Source: Siphonodentalium dalli (taxonomy: Eukaryota > Mollusca > Scaphopoda > Gadilida > Siphonodentaliidae). Taken from it: a stretch of 64,000 nucleotides of DNA. Below are positions 33,491 to 43,532 of the stretch, piece by piece; within the stretch, counting starts at the first letter, position 1, and the number at the start of each line of letters is the position of its first letter. The position numbers were made by a program, and so were the translations under genes. The stretch spans positions 62,528,609 to 62,592,608 of the forward strand of contig CP136066.1 in the NCBI GenBank assembly GCA_032622095.1. The letters are read 5' to 3'. The notes below the pieces were generated by a model. The model saw nothing but the letters and a program-made list of their open reading frames with translations. It had not been told where the DNA came from and made no database searches.

Positions 33491-34060
33491 CGATTATTTT
33501 GTAAGTTACTTACTTGTCAATATCCTGTGTATACTTGAAATGATTCTACATGAAGAATGCAGCGATATTCACAGTGAACCACATTGGAATATGAATTGGC
33601 CATTGCGATTAACCCCCTCCCATGGAGCCTGACGCATGCATATTACTACGAGCATAATCTTCATCACGCAGCAACTAAATTATTGAAAACTCTGTCCCCT
33701 CTACTTTCTCACTCTCTCTCTCTCATTCTCTCTCTCTTTCTCTCTCTATCTCTCTCTCTCTCTGCCTCCTGCTATCCCTAACACTATCTTCCCGCTGTGT
33801 CCATCCCAACTTAAACTTAGTTACTTCTCCTTTAAAAAATATTATTTCTATTATTTCCCGTCTGATCGATACCCCTCCCTCACTTATTGGGGAAGGGGCA
33901 TGTCGCCAAAGAGGAGAAGACTTCATATAAGCCCCGGGCTTGTTGTCTGATCCTCATTTCCATACATTATCTCTTATATGTTGTATATTTATGTCATTTG
34001 TGTATTATGTGTATTATGTTTGGATTTGGAAATAAAAATATGTTTACACTATATCAATCT
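33491..34060 (+). mobile_element. 3' UTR of the 31.2-kb LINE
   Basis: Continues the LINE after its stop. Contains a CT-rich tract (~33705-33770), then GACTTCATATAAGCC, TTGTTGTCTGAT, TGTCATTTGTGTATTATG and GGAAATAAAAATATGTTTAC. The last ~130 bp recur alone at 62819-62960, which supports this being the mobile 3' end. Confidence 0.75.
33705..33770. repeat. (CT)n microsatellite
   Basis: Interrupted CT/CTCTCT run inside the LINE 3' UTR region. Confidence 0.8.
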
Positions 34061-34149
34061 ATTATAAGCGTACTAGCGTTGAACTGACGTCTTCTGGAAA
34101 CATGTCCAAGTAATCTTCTCAATTGGTATGAATTGATCCTTCATACTAA

Positions 34150-34370
34150 ATTGATGCTCTAATCAGTTACAAAAGTATACATTGGAATGATATATTGTTC
34201 ATCTGGAGGGGTGTTCAGGAAAGTTAAGCAGACGACAGATTTACGAAAAGATGCATTCCAATTGATGGGACACGTTTTCATAAATTCAACAAACGATCTG
34301 TTTGTTGAACTTATTATCTACTCACCAATGAGGGAACTGCTCACCAATGAGTATTTAGTTTAGAATAATC
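34150..34370 (+). repeat. Family C element
   Basis: Contains AAAAGTATACATTGGAATGA, GGAGGGGTGTTCAGGAAAG, GCAGACGACAG, ATTCAACAAACGATC, ACTTATTATCT and CCAATGAGTATTTAG. It is the reference plus-strand copy here for 27360-27600 and 42370-42540. Confidence 0.7.
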
Positions 34371-34439
34371 TAACTTTGCCCTCATTGTGTATCTACACAA
34401 TCCGTTATAACAATAGTTATAGCAAACAATAGTTATAGC

Positions 34440-34600
34440 ACACGGACTATCTATATACATGTTTATAAACTGGTAGGATAAGTCTGTCTTTCAATCTGTC
34501 TGTTTGTCTGTTTGTTCGCGATGTTTTTCCCCGAGACCCCTGGACCGATTTCATCCAAATGTCATGTTGTGACTAGGATTACACTGACATAAAGGCGTTA
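34440..34600 (-). mobile_element. SINE/RTE-like 3' end (minus)
   Basis: On the minus strand: GAAATCGGTCCAGGGGTCTC, GGGGAAAAACATCGCGAAC, then AAACAGACAAACAGACAGAT. Lysine-coding-like GTCC..GGG followed by CAGA repeats is typical of widespread retroelement 3' ends (general knowledge). Similar in style to 57828-58445. Confidence 0.5.
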
Positions 34601-34749
34601 GATGTTCAAAATATTGATTAAAAGCATATTAATTTAATTTAAACAAAAACAATGCTTTAAATATGTTTTGTTAAATTGAGCAAGGAGTTCAATCTAAAAT
34701 AAATTAAAATTAAAATTAAAATTTTTGTTTTTAATATCAAAATGTTCAA

Positions 34750-35082
34750 ACACACAAAGGGGCCGCATGTCGCTAACGCACACATGGGCCGCATGTCGCT
34801 AACGCACACAGGGGCCGCATGTCGCTAACGCACAAAGGGCCGCATGTCACTAACGCACAAAGTGGCCGCATGTCGCTAACGCACAAAGGGGCCGCATGTC
34901 GCTAACGCACAAAGGGTCCGCATGTCGCTAACGCACAAAGGGACCGCATGTCGCTAACACACAAAGGGGCCGCATGTCGCTAACGCACACATGCGCCGCA
35001 TGTCGCTAACGCACAAAGGGGCCGCATGTCGCTAACGCACAAAGGGACCGCATGTCGCTAACGCACAAAGGGGTCGCAGGCC
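34750..35082 (+). repeat. 26-28 bp minisatellite
   Basis: Twelve clear copies plus a degenerate one of GGCCGCATGTCGCTAACG with CACAAAGG linkers. Copies differ by single substitutions. No unique spacers, so not a CRISPR array. Confidence 0.95.
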
Positions 35083-35195
35083 CATCCGACTCTGAATAAA
35101 GGCTCCTGAGGACAGCCTGTTGCAGCTTTTCACTCATTCTCGATCCGGCAGCTCGCTGGGACGGTCGCAAAAGTGCTTGACGCACGAAGCCAGTG

Positions 35196-35997
35196 AGTTG
35201 CCGAGACAACTCTAATCCCCACCGAGCTTTTGCATGCGCTGAGCTGCTTTCAGTCGGCCCATTGTGTTAGCTGGACTCTCCATGCTAACAGGGGTCGGCT
35301 GGAAGTAGTTTTGGATATCCAGGTCACCCCGGTAGAACCTTCTACCGGCCGGGGCATGGATGGACCGACTGGATTCCTCCAGTCCGGGGCTAACAGGAAC
35401 AGCAGCAGCGGGAAGAAGAAGAAGGAGACACCATCAAGACGACGCAGGGATGCCGACAGAAGGGCCAAGTGGAAACGGAGAACTGAGAGACGCCCAGTTC
35501 TCCACCACTTGGCCTCTGGCTCAGACCATCGACCTGTGGCGCCAGCTAGCACCACCAGCAGGGACGCCGACGCTCCTCCGGATGTCCCGGTTGTCGTCGA
35601 GGACAGCGGAAATGGGGACACCTACGTCACCCCGGACGTCCCCGCCGCTGTCTTCGACGTGGAGATGGCAACACGCCCATCCAGCCAGACTCCACCAGGG
35701 ACGAAAACTGTCAGCTACGTCCCTGCGACGCCGATGCACGAAGAAAGGCCGGTGTCACCAAAGAAAGAAACTTTAGAAGAACGTATAGAAAGAAATCGTG
35801 TGATAATCAAACTGAGCATCTCCGATTTTCACAGAGAAGGAAAGGTCTACCAGTGCTCTAATTTGGAATTCCACCTTCTGAGAGACCGTAAAATCTACAA
35901 AGGGCCAGACAAGAACGGAGCTTCACCAGGGAACGCCTGGATAAACAGCGATGGCAAGATTGTCTACTCAAAAAGGCCACCACCACTGCAATAAAAG
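35196..35997 (+). CDS. GC-rich ORF, possible terminal exon, function unknown
   Basis: An open frame follows a TGA near 35193 and ends at TAA 35992-35994. The first in-frame ATG is at 35356 (MDGPTGFLQSG), giving a protein of ~212 residues; the open frame itself is longer. A splice-acceptor-like CTGCTTTCAG lies at ~35244-35253, so it could be a last exon. Composition: a basic stretch with GKKKKETPSRRRR and RRAKWKRRTERR (about residues 62-90 of the 254-codon frame), a Pro/Ser/Thr/Asp-rich middle, and a C-terminal charged segment (LEERIERNRVIIKLS, ending YSKRPPPLQ) of unrecognised fold. AATAAA overlaps the stop region (CAATAAAAG). Base composition is distinctly richer in GC than its neighbours. 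KKK..RRR-type stretches also occur in retroelement ORF1 or gag-like proteins, so this could be transposon-derived. Other frames are open too because of the composition, so coding status is unproven. Confidence 0.45.
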
Positions 35998-36000
35998 AAC

Positions 36001-36541
36001 TCAAGAATTTTATGTTTGAAAATGCTATGTATTTTTTTCTTTCTTTTTGATATTTCTGAATTAAAGCTTAACATGAGGGGTGAAGGAGTAAAGCATTATA
36101 CTATCATAATATTGTTGTTTCGTCGTACATGAACAAGACACATTCTAGTGAAAATAAATATGGCTGCCAAATCGCTCGTACATGTGAACTCATCCTCACT
36201 CGACATTGTGCATTATTCTCATTTGCTGCAAAGGTCATCAAATCAGACATTGCTGGGAGATGATGAAGTGTGTTTGTTACGGAATCAATTGTTGCAGTTA
36301 TCATAAACACGTTTACAGTGCACGCTTGTGGTGGCTCTATTGTTCTAGTCCGTTGTTGCAAATATTGCCCTGTAACATCTTAGTCTTAGTGAAGTCTCCC
36401 GCCACAAAGCAAATTATCATCTCGTCATTTTCTCGGGACTAAAGTGAAAAAAAATCAATGGGTTGGTCGAGAAAGTTGACATTGAATGTCACTGTTACCC
36501 GACTCGAATCCAAATCGCAGGTGCGTGTGTACTAATATGCC
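36001..36541. other. No recognisable feature
   Basis: AT-rich. GAATTAAAGC near 36058 is a weak alternative polyadenylation signal for the preceding ORF; otherwise nothing seen. Confidence 0.4.
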
Positions 36542-36809
36542 AACCTGTTCTCGCGAAAATAAGCACATAACGTGCTTATGTTAATGAGCGGAATAAGCTC
36601 ATATTGGCATTATTTAACCTCAATTTACGCTCTATATGGACTTAAAATGCTTTTTTAAAAGCAGTTCGATATGAGACTACTACGCCCATATTGGCATTAT
36701 TTAATCTATTTTTTCCCATCGTCTCGACTTAACAGATTCACGCTCTTTATAATGTGCTTTCACTGCGGCTCGCGCCATTCTACTGCTTACCGGGTATACG
36801 CTCACTATG

Positions 36810-37215
36810 GCTGAAATGGCCATTGTCACCCCCTTTCGTTCAGTTGGGTACCCAGCCTTTTTTAATTTTCAGTTGGGTACCCAGCTTTTGTAAAATTTAC
36901 ATTTGGGTACCCAGCTTTATGAAATCTCACACAAAGCTTGATATAATTAGTGATTGCCCTCAGTTGATTGCGAAATGAACCTGGTAATTTTGTGAATTCT
37001 TGTTTACATATGAATAATGATGTCTAATCGCCACGATGCTTGAACATAATAGCGGAGAAGAATTATATGCATAGGACATTATAGGTACTACAGATTGACT
37101 GCTTATAACGCTGGGTGCCCAACTGTAAATTTTATAAAAGATTGGTACCCAACTGAAAGTTTTAAAAAGCTGGGTACCCAACTGAACGAAAGGGGGTGAC
37201 AATGACCATTTCAGC
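36810..37215. mobile_element. Fold-back MITE with 9-bp target duplication
   Basis: 406 bp with terminal repeats GCTGAAATGG.CATTGTCA continuing into CCCCCTTTCGTTCAGTTGGG and the repeated word TTGGGTACCCAGCTTT in both arms (~90 bp each, imperfect). The exact 9-bp sequence CTCACTATG lies on both sides (36801-36809 and 37216-37224). Long inverted repeats with a 9-bp duplication point to a Mutator-like (MULE) origin; an 8-bp hAT duplication is the alternative. Non-coding. Confidence 0.88.
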
Positions 37216-37287
37216 CTCACTATGATCTAGTTTCAGAATCAAATCCGTCCAATATGAACATGTGTGAATATTTACGTCCAATATTAA

Positions 37288-37714
37288 CCCTTTACCCAAC
37301 AGAACGGCCCTGTGCCAATGCATTCTCTTATATATATAAGAGAATGCATTGGCTTAACACATATTAAAAATGATAAATTTGTCAAAGAATGTACACAAAT
37401 ATTATAAAATTGTTAAAAAATGTAAGAAAAAATTATAAAATTGTTAAAGAATGTAAGAAAAAATGGTAAAAAGTGTTAAAAAAAGATTTTTTTTAGGCCA
37501 ATGCATTCTCTTATATATGCGAGGCGACCTATGGTCGACTCGCATATATAAGAGAATGCATTGGCACAGGGCATAACTGTAACCATCACAATGTGGTCAA
37601 TGAACCGGTTCCAATGATATCCATATTTGTATGGTGTTATTGAGACAGACCGAAGATATTTTAGGCTGTTGAAGCTTTATTTGGGCGTTTTGGGCCGTTT
37701 TGTTGGGTAAAGGG
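37288..37714 (-). mobile_element. PB-A MITE copy D
   Basis: 427 bp between TTAA at 37284-37287 and 37715-37718. The first palindrome is cut down to its outer half (TCTTATATATATAAGAGAAT) and the linker is enlarged by an extra TTGTTAAAAAATGTAAG repeat. The second palindrome and the GGCCG-type arm are intact. Confidence 0.9.
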
Positions 37715-37744
37715 TTAACCTATTTTCACGAGGACATGTTCACC

Positions 37745-38560
37745 TTTAATAATATGTACAACTTTTCTGAAGATCAAATAACATGCCTTCCATTTTATTT
37801 GGTGTTAGAAGACGGCTGATCCTACTAATTTACTGCATATACTGTACCGAATGTGTGCGTACCCAATGACATTTTAGCGTCGACATAAAACACAACAGAT
37901 AAAGATTATAATCCAATTTGAAAGGAAAAACACGATGTTTGGTGTCCATGATATAATTTGTGATTGCACACGCTAGCATACTCTTCTCGCGAGATTATAC
38001 GCGAACGCACCAAACAAATCACGATTTATCGGCAAAACGTTGTCACGGCTGCTATGTTATCATACATACTTATCACTGAGCCGATGCACACGCGCCGGGC
38101 CCATGCCAACAATATAGAGAACTCTCACAAATGTGACACTCTAAAACGCGATATAAGATGAGATGGTTGATACTCATACTCGTAGCTCTCCAAACATTAT
38201 CGTGGCCTTGTTCTCTCCTGTGTAATTGGTAAATTATATTACCACGAGTTAAAATGATGGGGGTATAAAACCGAGAATGGCTGATACCAAAACGCGATTA
38301 AAGTAATCAAATTATATAATTGGACCAAAATCTGTTCTCAGTGTTGTTTGTCTTATCACTGAACCCAAGCATATCGCCTCAGTCATCTGTTCGCACCATT
38401 TCTGTTGATACACAAACAGAGTAATTTAGTCCAATATACACTTGGAAGTAGCAAATGTCAGACAACAAAGCAATTATTACTGAGTCTTACTAGATTTTTT
38501 AGAAATTCCAAACTGACTCCATATAATGTTTCCTTTAGATCGAACCATTAACGTTACCAG
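37745..38560. other. No recognisable feature
   Basis: Non-coding spacer with no repeat shared within the window. Confidence 0.4.
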
Positions 38561-38563
38561 CCC

Positions 38564-39141
38564 GTGGATTCAACGATTATAGTTGAATTTGACAGTGGTA
38601 AATCGACGATTATAGTTGAATTTGACAGTGGTAAATCGACGATTATAGTTGAATTTGACAGTGGTAAATCCACGATTATAGTTGAATTTGACAGTGGTAA
38701 ATCCACGATTATAGTTGAATTTGACAGTGGTAAATCCACGATTATAGTTGAATTTGACAGTGGTAAATCCACGATTATAGTTGAATTTGACAGTGGTAAA
38801 TCCACGATTATAGTTGAATTTGACAGTGGTAAATCGACGATTATAGTTGAATTTGACAGTGGTAAATCGACGATTATAGTTGAATTTGACAGTGGTAAAT
38901 CCACGATTATAGTTGAATTTGACAGTGGTAAATCCACGATTATAGTTGAATTTGACAGTGGTAAATCCACGATTATAGTTGAATTTGACAGTGGTAAATC
39001 CACGATTATAGTTGAATTTGACAGTGGTAAATCCACGATTATAGTTGAATTTGACAGTGGTAAATCCACGATTATAGTTGAATTTGACAGTGGTAAATCC
39101 ACGATTATAGTTGAATTTGACAGTGGTAAATCCACATTTTC
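38564..39141. repeat. 33-bp minisatellite with a 7-unit higher-order repeat
   Basis: About 17 units of TCCACGATTATAGTTGAATT plus TGACAGTGGTAAA. Units are nearly identical apart from CGACG versus CCACG. A CGACG pair at 38604/38637 recurs at 38835/38868, 231 bp or seven units later. Because the unit is a multiple of three and lacks stops, long ORFs (repeating STIIVEFDSGK and others) exist on both strands; they end just outside the array and are most simply by-products. Confidence 0.95.
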
Positions 39142-39354
39142 CCGGTTTTGAAGGAAACTTTTGGATCGTGCATCCCAACGCACAGTCAAATTTCACTCTT
39201 ATCAACATTACATCAAATGAACAGTTGTTGTGTAACCTTTTGCGCTGGCTTATTTCCTTGAATAATGCCACAAATATGCCTTTCTAAATGAGATTATCAT
39301 GAGATTATCGTCTCAATCGAATTTATTGCGATATTTAGACTAATTGAGTGTTAA
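39142..39354. other. No recognisable feature
   Basis: Non-coding spacer; contains a direct repeat GAGATTATC..GAGATTATCGTC at ~39290-39310. Confidence 0.4.
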
Positions 39355-39605
39355 TTAACTGATCTTGTGTTATCAAGATTAATTATTCACATGGATAACG
39401 TCATATCATTTCTTCACAAAAAAAACAAACATGGTGGGGAACTAAGTAGGGAACTGATTTTGAAGATTTGTTTTGTGAAATATGTTTTTGGATTATCCCT
39501 CTTTTATCGAATTCACAATATCCATGTTCAACTATTACGGTTAAATATAACTATGATAGTTGAATTCAACGTGTGCCTGAACTGGTTAAAGCAACTCCCA
39601 AAATG
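39355..39605 (+). repeat. Dispersed repeat M, copy 2
   Basis: Direct-orientation partner of 20670-20925 (CACAAAAAAAACAAACATGG, TATCCCTCTTTTATCG, TTCAACTATTACGGTTAAAT). Confidence 0.6.
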
Positions 39606-39621
39606 ACGAAAAATGTATATA

Positions 39622-39761
39622 CAGTAATGCACTAAATAATGGACCCCTTAACCACAGCAGAATTATAGGTATTTTTCAGGATTTAGTCGGAAATATGGCT
39701 TGTTGCCATTATCGGAAAACTCTCACTGTGGTTAAGAAGTCAATTATTTAGGGCATTACTG
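39622..39761. mobile_element. Fold-back MITE, TA-flanked (internally deleted copy)
   Basis: Same family as 8394-8605: ends CAGTAATGC.CTAAATAAT and its complement, TA at 39620-39621 and 39762-39763. It keeps the full left arm but lacks most of the right arm (jump from CTCTCA to CTGTGGTTAAG). Confidence 0.85.
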
Positions 39762-39768
39762 TATTTAA

Positions 39769-40278
39769 AGGGACCCAACACACTCTCAGTGCTTAATCAC
39801 CACTAAGAAGAACATAAGGAAATATATCAACTTTGATCTATATTCACTATTGATAGATCTCTAACAACGAAATTCCACGTGTTGAAACCACTGTTATGTA
39901 AACAAAACTGTTACAGCTAAACTTGTCAACAAACATCGATAATCGTTTAGTAAGTTCCAATATTTTAGTCTGAATATGATTTTCAGAATATTTTTTGTTC
40001 AATGCTCTCACCTTTTACAATGTTTACTGTCAAATTTTGATTAAACTTTGGTAACTTATTGGACTAATTGGATTTGTATAGGCAATTCCACTGTAACAGT
40101 AATGTTTACACAAATTTGTTTTGATATGAAAACTCTTGTTATTGGGGAGTCTTCAATAATGAAATTAATAGCGAAATCGATCCATTTTTGCATATATTTG
40201 TTGATGATAGTTGTTTTACAGACTTTTCTAAAATGTATGTTATCTCGAACGAACACACTTAGAAGACCTTTAGTCCCT
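39769..40278. mobile_element. Putative TTAA-flanked element U
   Basis: Bounded by TTAA at 39765-39768 and 40279-40282, starting AGGGACC and ending TAGTCCCT. Its right part (GGGGAGTCTTCAATAATGAA, GCGAAATCGATCCATTT) matches 48484-48655 inverted. Non-coding. Confidence 0.55.
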
Positions 40279-40282
40279 TTAA

Positions 40283-40693
40283 GACACAGGTGGATAGGCG
40301 AATGGAAAATGGTACAGAGGGTGACATAGGGCAGCTGTCTCTCTTCCCCCAACACCGAGGAGAGGCGGCGATGGAGAAGCCGATATTATCCCCGATAAGT
40401 ACGGTTTTGTGTTTTATTAAAAGTAGGGGTTTCTAAGCAATTTTGTCAGTTGCGTGCCAAGAGTTGAAGGTTTCACTATGCCGTGTCGAGGTGTCATAGG
40501 GATATTAACCCGTGAGCGCGGGCTTTCATCTACCAATACACGTGACAGCGCCGTGATATGTGCGTTCTTCTTTTTACAGGGTATTGTTTATTCTACGACA
40601 GCGGTGGTGGGTTCGTAGGCATATGCACATAGTTGGTGAGTACCTGTTTACTTCATCTATAAGTTACGTAAAGTTTCGCCCGTTGAATCGTGA
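40283..40693. other. No recognisable feature
   Basis: Non-coding spacer, somewhat GC-richer around 40320-40400. Confidence 0.4.
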
Positions 40694-40697
40694 TTAA

Positions 40698-41110
40698 AGG
40701 CCCACTTAATTTTCTAATAACCGATTATTATTGTTTATAGTGCTTGGTATACGGTTTTAATAATAATCTATGCCATAAAATATGATTAAAATACTATAAT
40801 TCATCACCATTTGGAACGTCTGTGTCTCAGAAGGTGCCAATAGTCTAATAGAAAACAGCTGAAATAATAAAGTTATTTTCCCCGTTATAGCTCCCAGAAT
40901 ACAACATAATTCAAACTATAGTTTATTTCCAATGGAAGGGGAATTACTCTATATCTAAATATATAGAGTTATACTAGAATTTGTGCAGAAACTTGAGCAC
41001 AGAGCAGAAATCGATATTTCAACAAAAAACAACATGCTCACAGTTTATTACATCGAATAAGTTGAAAATACAATGTTTTGGGGCTTCCTCTTTCAAATGT
41101 TATAGCATAT
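40698..41110 (-). mobile_element. TTAA-flanked element L, copy 2
   Basis: TTAA at 40694-40697, then AGGCCCACTTAATTT. It follows the L copy at 20094-20646 in reverse (TTGGTATACGGTTTTAATAA, ATGATTAAAATACTATAA, CATTTGGAACGTCTGTGTC, CCAATGGAAGGGGAATTACT). The far end near 41110 is degraded. Confidence 0.7.
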
Positions 41111-41744
41111 GGGATATATTTTATATAATATGATTGGGGTGGGGGGGGTCGAACAAATTATGTGTGTAACGCTGAAGTGATTTCTGCAATGTCCAAAAAA
41201 ATATTAAAACTGAGTTCTGCAAAGATGGAAGTGCAACATATTTTATTGCACCATCTTGAATTCGTAGTACAATCATGCAGACTTCACTTATTTTCTGATC
41301 TACGGTTAATTACTGTTGAATTTCGAAGGTACATAAGTCATGAGTCAGAAGTAGGTGATATGTTTTTGAGCAGAACACATTTGCTAAAATATAAATTTAT
41401 TAAGATGCATTTGACACCCTGAGATGGCTAGTAATCTGATATTGCTGTGTGCATGCACTACACTCAATGGTTTAAAAAACATAAGTGACATTTTTAACGA
41501 TTTAATGATTAGTGTTGCTAATTTGTACATAGCATACAAACAGAACACTTGGAAATTCACTAGTCCCGTCTAACCCTTTTGATAATTTCTGTTTGTTTTC
41601 CGGAGCTTAAAAAGTGGTTTAATCAATGAGTATTTCATACTTATAATTATATGAACCCAACTCGATCCAAGATCAATATGCAAACAAATGGTAGGTTCAA
41701 GGTGACACTTAAATACCATTTAAATACCGCATGCGTTGAGTGTA
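41111..41744. other. No recognisable feature
   Basis: Contains a G-rich stretch at ~41138-41150 and a diverged inverted pair GCATGCACTACACTCAATGG (41453) / GCATGCGTTGAGTGTAGTGC (41731). Confidence 0.4.
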
Positions 41745-41849
41745 GTGCTTTAAACTGATAATTAGTTACCTTGCCTAATTAATGGCAATGACGCAATTGA
41801 AGTCTTTGTGAAAGTGGTCGGATCGGATCATATTGTAAAGCAATAATGA
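41745..41849 (+). repeat. Dispersed repeat (partner 44262-44378)
   Basis: Shares TTAAACTGATAAT, GGCAATG.CGCAATT and CATATTGTAAAGCAAT.ATGA with 44262-44378, same orientation. Confidence 0.6.
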
Positions 41850-41853
41850 TTAA

Positions 41854-41960
41854 CCCTTTATATACTCAAACCCCACATGGAGCCCCAGACAGAGAGAACG
41901 ATGTACCGAGGGTGTCGTCTGCTTTGGTCAGTGAGAGGCTTCATACGGGAGTGTTATATA
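41854..41960 (-). mobile_element. Hairpin element X, copy 2
   Basis: After TTAA (41850-41853). ATGGAGCCCCAGACAGAGAG, ATGTAC, GTCGTCTGC and GAGGCTTCATACGGGAGTGT match the 15783-15868 element in reverse. Confidence 0.6.
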
Positions 41961-41967
41961 AATTTAC

Positions 41968-42540
41968 CCGTTCTATACTAAATACTCATTGGCGATTAGT
42001 TCCATTAGGGTGTATGAAACTGATAACATAGAATGCAGGCGCTATGCCGATGGAGGAATGCCGCATTCTACTGACATCGTCGACAATCTCAAAGAAATCG
42101 ACCACACCACTCCATAGAAAACATCGTCTGAACTATGCGCAATTGTAAATATTTACATCTCGATTCGGGACGCAACTATCGGCGATAAACCATGCAACGC
42201 AAATGATTTCGCCATCGAAAGTCATTGCATTTAATTAATATATAAGAACGACTGTGTATGTTGTAAATTTTGATTAATATTCGTAAAAATAACTACTTTG
42301 AGCAAGATTATTCTCAATTTCTATTTGACCACCTACCCGAGTGTTTCATATCACTTTAACAACTACCATATCGAACTTATTATCTGAACATTTCCCACCA
42401 ATGAATATGAATCATTCTACTCTTATTATCTGTTTTTCTTCTTATGTCGTCTGCTGTTATTACTTGAACACCCCTCCAAATGGATAATAGACCGTTCCAG
42501 TGTATACTTTCAAAACTGGGTGGGAAAATCCATTCAGAAT
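41968..42540 (-). repeat. Family C copy split by element Q
   Basis: ACTAAATACTCATTGGCGAT (41968-42000) and TTATTATCTGAACATTTCCC through GTATACTTTCAAAAC (42365-42540) together make a minus-strand family C element; the ~360 bp between them is element Q copy 1. Confidence 0.6.
42003..42352 (+). mobile_element. Element Q, copy 1
   Basis: ~350 bp repeated inverted at 43533-43885. Shared blocks: GAATGC, GACAATCTCA, CATCGTCTGAACTA, TTCGGGACGC, GGCGATAAAC and ACCCGAGTGTTTCATATCAC. Ends GGGTG..TGAAACTGATAA and GTGAT.TGAAACACTC are loosely inverted. Non-coding. Confidence 0.75.
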
Positions 42541-43177
42541 AATAGAAAGGTTAATTCATCCGCAGTGGTTTTCAGAACACAGTGCGCAGACGACAGAAAA
42601 TACAAGTACAGAAGGAGTCATATTTATTGGTGGGAAATGTTTGATGAACTTCTTATCTGAACGTGTCCCGTTGGAACATTATATATGTGTATTTAATACT
42701 GGTTGTACTTGACCTGGGTGTATATAGATTATCTATGTGTATTTAATACTGGTTGTACTTGACCTGGGTGTATATGGATTATCTATGTGTATTTAATACT
42801 GGTTGTACTTGACCTGGGTGTATATGGATTATCTATGTGTATTTAATACTGGTTGTACTTGACCTGGGTGTATATGGATTATCTATGTGTATTTAATACT
42901 GGTTGTACTTGACCTGGGTGTATATGGATTATCTGTGTGTATTTAATACTGGTTGTACTTGACCTGGGTGTATATGGATAATCTATGTGTATTTAATACT
43001 GGTTGTACTTGACCTGGGTGTATATGGATTATCTATGTGTATTTAATACTGGTTGTACTTGACCTGGGTGTATATGGATTATCTATGTGTATTTAATACT
43101 GGTTGTACCAGATGTTGAAAATCGACTACAATCAAGATTTTCCCACCCAATTTTGAAAGTATACACTGGAATGGTCT
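42489..43177. mobile_element. TIR element with minisatellite interior
   Basis: Inverted ends of ~42 bp: 42489-42530 (TTCCAGTGTATACTTTCAAA, ACTGGGTGGGAAAATC) and 43136-43177 (its complement). Inside, a family C-like part (42580-42645) is followed by the 50-bp array 42687-43110. MITE or Helitron-like elements with tandem repeat cores, such as the bivalve pearl elements, are the nearest known analogy. Confidence 0.7.
42687..43110 (+). repeat. 50-bp minisatellite
   Basis: About nine units of GTGTATTTAATACTGGTTGT, ACTTGACCTGGGTGTATATG, GATTATCTAT, almost identical. An inverted single unit lies just outside at ~43187-43215 (TATACACCAGGTCAAGTTAT). Confidence 0.93.
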
Positions 43178-43298
43178 AATCTAATCAACGATTATCTATA
43201 TACACCAGGTCAAGTTATCCTGTTAGTCTCCTAGCTGAATTGATATGACGCGTATATGACAGACTGGTGCCGCTAAAATGGTGCCATTATTGTTTCAA

Positions 43299-43500
43299 AA
43301 GGTTTCGTTTTCGCGGTGTTTGGCTAATCCGAGCTTATTGAGAGAAAAAAGCCAGTATCTGCATGAAACAATCAAGCCCATATATATGTTTGAGCGGAGC
43401 GGAGATCCACCTAAGTTTTTTAGAACATGTCTCAATCACTTATATTTATACAATAATAGTTTAGTACATACATTATATGACAATAAATATGTTTAAATCA
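43299..43500 (+). mobile_element. Orphan LINE 3' part with 3' UTR tail
   Basis: 43299-43395 matches 6845-6931 inverted; 43395-43500 has AGCGGAGATCCACCTAAG and TTAGAACATGTCTCAATC, i.e. the 3' UTR block of the 5-kb LINE. Confidence 0.6.
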
Positions 43501-43532
43501 AATATATATTTTTGAAAACGTTAAAGTGATGT

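Larger units (their letters stand above)
36542..37740 (+). mobile_element. Element H carrying two nested insertions
   Basis: Left end AACCTGTTCTCGCGAAAATA and right end (inverted) AACATGTCCTCGTGAAAATA match element H. Inside lie the fold-back MITE 36810-37215 with its 9-bp duplication and PB-A copy D 37288-37714 with its TTAA. Removing both leaves ~350 bp of H sequence with CACGCTCTTTATAATGTG and AGTTTCAGAATCAAAT, which parallels 16700-16800. Confidence 0.75.

Noticed and set aside
34750-35082. CRISPR-like direct repeats
   Set aside because: Copies abut each other with only 8-10 bp of repeated linker, no unique spacers, and the context is eukaryotic.
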